Shown here piece by piece: positions 60,820-64,000 of a stretch of DNA of 64,000 nucleotides. Position 1 is the first letter of the stretch. The number at the start of each line of letters is the position of its first letter. Source of the stretch: Saccharomyces paradoxus (lineage: Eukaryota > Ascomycota > Saccharomycetes > Saccharomycetales > Saccharomycetaceae); assembly GCF_002079055.1 (NCBI RefSeq), contig NC_047488.1:310001-374000 (forward strand), read 5' to 3'. Position numbers and translations under genes: made by a program. A model generated the notes under the pieces. It saw only the letters and a list, made by a program, of their open reading frames with translations. It did no database searches and was not told where the DNA came from.

Positions 60820-62682
60820 TTATAGAGTATTTAAGACGGTTTTCAGCAGTTTTTCTAGTTCTGTATAAGTGTATGGTACCCAAATAATCTCCATTCCCGA
60901 ATTGTTCTTGGTTATGTTGGCCATTTTATGTTCGATGAATTCTCTAAGCATTGACCTTAGGGCTATTTCATTGGAAGCTATAAAATCAGCAGCGCAGAGA
61001 TGATTGAAAAGTTTGAGCTCCACTCCAGTCCTTTGAGTACCACGTTTTGGACCCGTACTGGCGGATAGATTCCCCATATTTTGCATCTGTGTCTCGATAA
61101 GCAACTTATACATTTTCTTGGAATTGACGGTAAGTGACTGTAAGACATACTTGGCACCTTCAGCGCCGCTGCTGGTATCGCTCTTACCCATCTTCATTAC
61201 ATCTTGGAACGTTGACTCGACAGTTGATGGTTCAAAATTCGAAATATCATGGAAGACAAAGTTGTAGTTTTGGGCCTTCATGTTATCCCAGAGTAGTGGA
61301 GCGTATATATGGTCTGTAGACGCGACTATTGCAATCTGTCTGATGACGGAGAGGAAGCTTAGCATCGTCTGAAAAGTGTTCTTTCTTATGCTAGGACCGT
61401 CCAGATTATGTACTACAAGTATCAATCTGATATCTAAAGGTTGATTCTTGTAGAAATCAATCATTTTTTGGATCTGTAGAATCACATGATTGCCCCAATA
61501 TTTGGTTTCGCTTCTTGTCAGTTCAGCTGGGACTAGAAGATCGGAAATTTCTTTGAAGACGTCACGGTAGTTACAGCTAGGGTTGTAGCCATTTAATATA
61601 AGGCATGGAATGGCATTTACAGACTCCCTTTGTTGTGATACATTGTTGTAAGCCAGTTGTGAGTACGTAATTTTCGGAGACAAATAGTCAATGGCAAACT
61701 CTTCCAAGAAATTGCGTTTAGAACCTACACCATAAAATAATAAAGAGAATCCTTGAGTCAATTCAAACCAATACTGGGGAAACATTTTTTTCTGAATTTC
61801 AAATAACTTTTGTCTTGGACGTATTTGAAAATTTTCATTGAAAAAGTTTGATACCAGGGAAAACTCTTCCCTAGTGACGTCAGGTGCCATTGACATAGTG
61901 TGCCTTGACTTTGCATTAGTTCTGACAATTTTTCTTTGATCAAAGTAACCTTCAAAGGTATCCAAAAATGAGCTTGCTGATTTGGTTTCCGAAGTTTGGT
62001 AAAGCTTTTTATTTTTCGGTACAGGAGTTGGAGCAAAATTTCTGCTCAACGTCAATTTACCTGGAGATGTTGTATCTTTATATTCTTTCAAGTTATTCAT
62101 TATGATTTGCTTTAGAGGTGAGGTAAAATCATGATTAGTGGTGAGAGACTTCTTTGATGGTGTTGCTGGCTCTGGTGGCTCGGGCGAATTTGATGCAAAA
62201 TTATTATCAGTTGGTGAAGTTGCATTATTTTCATATGTCGTGGTAACTACCTGAATTTTTTCGCTTTGTTTTTTGCCTTCTCTCTTCGTTTCTTCCATCG
62301 CCTGCCTGCTGTTAGGAGTTTGACTTTCTTCATTAACATTATCTGACCTATCCTCGCGCAATTTCCTTTTCTTCTTGGAGGAACTGGTCTCCTCTTCACT
62401 TCCCTCAATCCTATCAGTTGATTCCTCCTGTATCTTTCTTGGTCTTCCACGTTTACGAGGAGCTTTACTTGGTGTATTGGATTTGAATGCCGGATCCGGA
62501 GATGTATTTCTACTTTCGTTGTCTGCAAGCGAGATTCTTTCCAATAAATTCTTCTTTGAAGAATGAATCCTTCTCAGCTGTCTTTCCCCATGGGTATCGA
62601 CTCTTTTTGGAGTCGCGTTCCTGCTTTTTGTTGGTGATGATAAGATATCATTATGCTCTACAAAGTCTTCTCCATTAAGCAT
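60820..62682 (-). CDS. ORC2: Orc2, subunit 2 of the origin recognition complex
   Basis: Component of the six-subunit ORC that marks replication origins and helps silence the mating cassettes. 620 residues, as in S. cerevisiae. The first 240 residues are disordered and basic with SP/TP Cdk sites (SSPTKS, ATPKR, TSPDP, NTPSK) and an AT-hook-like RKRGRPRKI. The ORC2 domain starts near 260 (FNENFQIRPRQKLFEIQKKMFPQYWFELTQGFSLLFYGVGSKRNFLEEFA), an AAA-like fold with a winged helix at the C terminus (FIEHKMANITKNNSGMEIIWVPYTYTELEKLLK). Full length. In this window the upstream neighbour is KRS1, not TRM7 as in S. cerevisiae. Confidence 0.97.
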   Translation of the reverse strand: MLNGEDFVEHNDILSSPTKSRNATPKRVDTHGERQLRRIHSSKKNLLERISLADNESRNTSPDPAFKSNTPSKAPRKRGRPRKIQEESTDRIEGSEEETSSSKKKRKLREDRSDNVNEESQTPNSRQAMEETKREGKKQSEKIQVVTTTYENNATSPTDNNFASNSPEPPEPATPSKKSLTTNHDFTSPLKQIIMNNLKEYKDTTSPGKLTLSRNFAPTPVPKNKKLYQTSETKSASSFLDTFEGYFDQRKIVRTNAKSRHTMSMAPDVTREEFSLVSNFFNENFQIRPRQKLFEIQKKMFPQYWFELTQGFSLLFYGVGSKRNFLEEFAIDYLSPKITYSQLAYNNVSQQRESVNAIPCLILNGYNPSCNYRDVFKEISDLLVPAELTRSETKYWGNHVILQIQKMIDFYKNQPLDIRLILVVHNLDGPSIRKNTFQTMLSFLSVIRQIAIVASTDHIYAPLLWDNMKAQNYNFVFHDISNFEPSTVESTFQDVMKMGKSDTSSGAEGAKYVLQSLTVNSKKMYKLLIETQMQNMGNLSASTGPKRGTQRTGVELKLFNHLCAADFIASNEIALRSMLREFIEHKMANITKNNSGMEIIWVPYTYTELEKLLKTVLNTL

Positions 62683-63034
62683 ATTATTGCAATTCGCAGT
62701 ACTACAATCAACTTTCCAAAGATATAAGAAATAAGATCAATGATCGAATGATAAATACAGCTTCAGCTAATATCCTTTACTTTGTCTTAACTAATCTAAA
62801 GTTGGTTCCTATTTCTTTACACTATTTGCACATGTGCAAAGAATAACAGTTCTGCTTAATCATGCGGTGAATGGGTGTTCTGAAAAATTTTCCTGATCTT
62901 GCCTCGACTAGGGATTGATGCTAGCTGGATCATATTTACACGAATAACTCTGATCATTTACGCGCAGATATCTTCCCTTTTATTTAAACTTATTCTTTTA
63001 ATCTGTTAGAAGACGGTTCATATTATATACAAAG
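62683..63034. other. Divergent ORC2-KRS1 gap containing the chromosome II/IV junction
   Basis: 352 bases. Because ORC2 (chromosome II in S. cerevisiae) and KRS1 (chromosome IV) flank it, the rearrangement point lies here or is very close. No LTR, tRNA or other repeat is visible that would explain the join. AT-rich stretches near 62760-62820 and 62980-63000 may be promoters for both genes. See findings. Confidence 0.6.
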
Positions 63035-64000
63035 ATGTCACAGCAAGATAGTGCTACGGCCGCTAGCGATAGTGTTGCTAACTTGCACCTCGATGAGACC
63101 ACTGGAGAAATGGTCTCTAAATCAGAGTTGAAGAAGCGTATTAAGCAAAGGCAAATCGAGGCCAAAAAGGCTGCCAAAAAGGCTTCTGCCCAACCGAAAC
63201 CAGCTTCCAAAAAAAAAACTGATCTGCTGGCCGATTTGGATCCATCGCAATACTTCGAGGCTAGATCACGTCAAATCCAAGAGCTAAGAAAGACACATGT
63301 ACCAAATCCTTATCCACACAAGTTTCACGTTTCTGTATCCAATCCTGAATTCTTGGCTAAGTATGCCCATTTGAAAAAAGGCGAAACTTTACCTGAAGAG
63401 AAGGTTTCCATTGCTGGTAGAGTTCATGCAAAAAGAGAATCAGGTTCCAAACTGAAATTCTACGTCCTTCATGGTGACGGTGTTGAGGTTCAAGTGATGT
63501 CACAATTGCAGGATTATCACGACCAAGAATCTTATGAAAGGGACCACGACCTTTTGAAAAGAGGCGATATCGTTGGTGTAGAGGGTTATGTTGGAAGAAC
63601 TCAACCAAAGAAGGGTGGTGAAGGTGAGATATCAGTTTTCGTTAGCCGAGTGCAATTACTAACACCATGTTTGCACATGTTGCCTGCCGATCATTTTGGT
63701 TTCAAAGACCAAGAAACCAGGTACAGAAAGCGTTATTTGGATTTGGTCATGAACAAAGACGCCAGAAACCGTTTTATTACTCGTTCTGAAATTATCCGTT
63801 ACATTAGAAGATTCTTGGACCAAAGAAAGTTTATTGAAGTAGAAACTCCAATGATGAACGTTATTGCTGGTGGTGCTACCGCTAAGCCATTTATTACCCA
63901 CCATAATGACCTTGATATGGACATGTACATGAGAATTGCTCCAGAATTGTTCTTGAAACAACTGGTTGTCGGTGGTTTGGATCGTGTTTACGAAATTGGT
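63035..64000 (+). CDS. KRS1: Cytosolic lysyl-tRNA synthetase, N-terminal 322 residues
   Basis: Class IIb synthetase that charges tRNA-Lys; 322 of about 591 residues are visible before the window end. The N-terminal extension is lysine-rich and helical ([23 protein letters not shown]), typical of eukaryotic LysRS and used in tRNA binding. The OB-fold anticodon-binding domain runs from about 110 to 220 ([54 protein letters not shown]). The catalytic domain begins with [28 protein letters not shown], and the motif region [15 protein letters not shown] is plain. S. cerevisiae KRS1 is YDR037W on chromosome IV. It is divergent from ORC2 across 352 bases. Confidence 0.97.
   Translation, partial: MSQQDSATAASDSVANLHLDETTGEMVSKSELKKRIKQRQIEAKKAAKKASAQPKPASKKKTDLLADLDPSQYFEARSRQIQELRKTHVPNPYPHKFHVSVSNPEFLAKYAHLKKGETLPEEKVSIAGRVHAKRESGSKLKFYVLHGDGVEVQVMSQLQDYHDQESYERDHDLLKRGDIVGVEGYVGRTQPKKGGEGEISVFVSRVQLLTPCLHMLPADHFGFKDQETRYRKRYLDLVMNKDARNRFITRSEIIRYIRRFLDQRKFIEVETPMMNVIAGGATAKPFITHHNDLDMDMYMRIAPELFLKQLVVGGLDRVYEIG

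Overview
The window is nuclear DNA of a Saccharomyces sensu stricto yeast. Intergenic spaces are short and AT-rich, almost all genes lack introns, and protein lengths match S. cerevisiae family members (Chs2 963, Eds1 919, Prp6 899, Orc2 620, Hmt1 348 residues). The gene order from RPL4A to ORC2 reproduces the right arm of S. cerevisiae chromosome II (YBR031W to YBR060C). Several proteins differ from my recollection of S. cerevisiae (Sco1 is 6 residues longer, Reg2 about 20 longer, Tcm62 and Krs1 carry scattered substitutions), so this looks like a sister species rather than S. cerevisiae.

Layout. 1-6.4 kb: RPL4A (5' end cut off), EDS1, HMT1, PDX3. 6.4-8.5 kb: a gap without protein genes that holds the telomerase RNA gene TLC1, recognised by its C/A-rich template and Sm site, and probably snR161. 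8.5-25.5 kb: CSG2, SCO1, CHS2, ATP3, FIG1, FAT1, CST26, QDR3, TCM62. 25.5-27.9 kb: a tRNA-Val(UAC) gene and a cluster of solo Ty LTRs, namely two inverted deltas around a tau-like LTR plus an older delta-like remnant. 27.9-40.5 kb: GIP1, ZTA1, FMP23, intron-containing RPS11B, REB1, REG2, RFS1 and YBR053C. 40.5-42.9 kb: an unusually long gene-free region upstream of YRO2. 42.9-49.1 kb: YRO2, PRP6, tRNA-Leu(UAA), YBR056W. 49.1-51.1 kb: a poor region with one solo delta and tRNA-Gln(UUG). 51.5-62.7 kb: MNC1, MUM2, UBP14, TSC3, AKL1, ORC2. The window ends inside KRS1.

The main structural surprise is the right end. ORC2 is followed directly by a divergent KRS1, lysyl-tRNA synthetase, which in S. 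cerevisiae is YDR037W on chromosome IV; ORC2 there is next to TRM7. The window therefore spans a chromosome II/IV junction relative to S. cerevisiae. The left edge lies in RPL4A, whose paralogue RPL4B is on chromosome IV and which has been reported as a II/IV exchange site in the S. bayanus group, so the block may be bounded by II/IV exchange points on both sides.

The genes form no operon and serve ordinary cell functions: ribosome (RPL4A, RPS11B), mitochondria (SCO1, ATP3, TCM62, FMP23), sphingolipid and lipid metabolism (CSG2, TSC3, FAT1, CST26), septum and mating (CHS2, FIG1), sporulation (GIP1, MUM2), Glc7 targeting (GIP1, REG2), splicing (PRP6), replication (ORC2) and telomere maintenance (TLC1). 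Several promoters carry sites that fit known regulation: Mcm1-Fkh at CHS2, MSEs at GIP1, Rap1 at RPS11B, Reb1 at REB1, PREs at FIG1, Gcn4 at QDR3. I found no convincing undescribed system; the best leads are the II/IV junction, the inverted-LTR cluster, TLC1 divergence and a few small unexplained ORFs.
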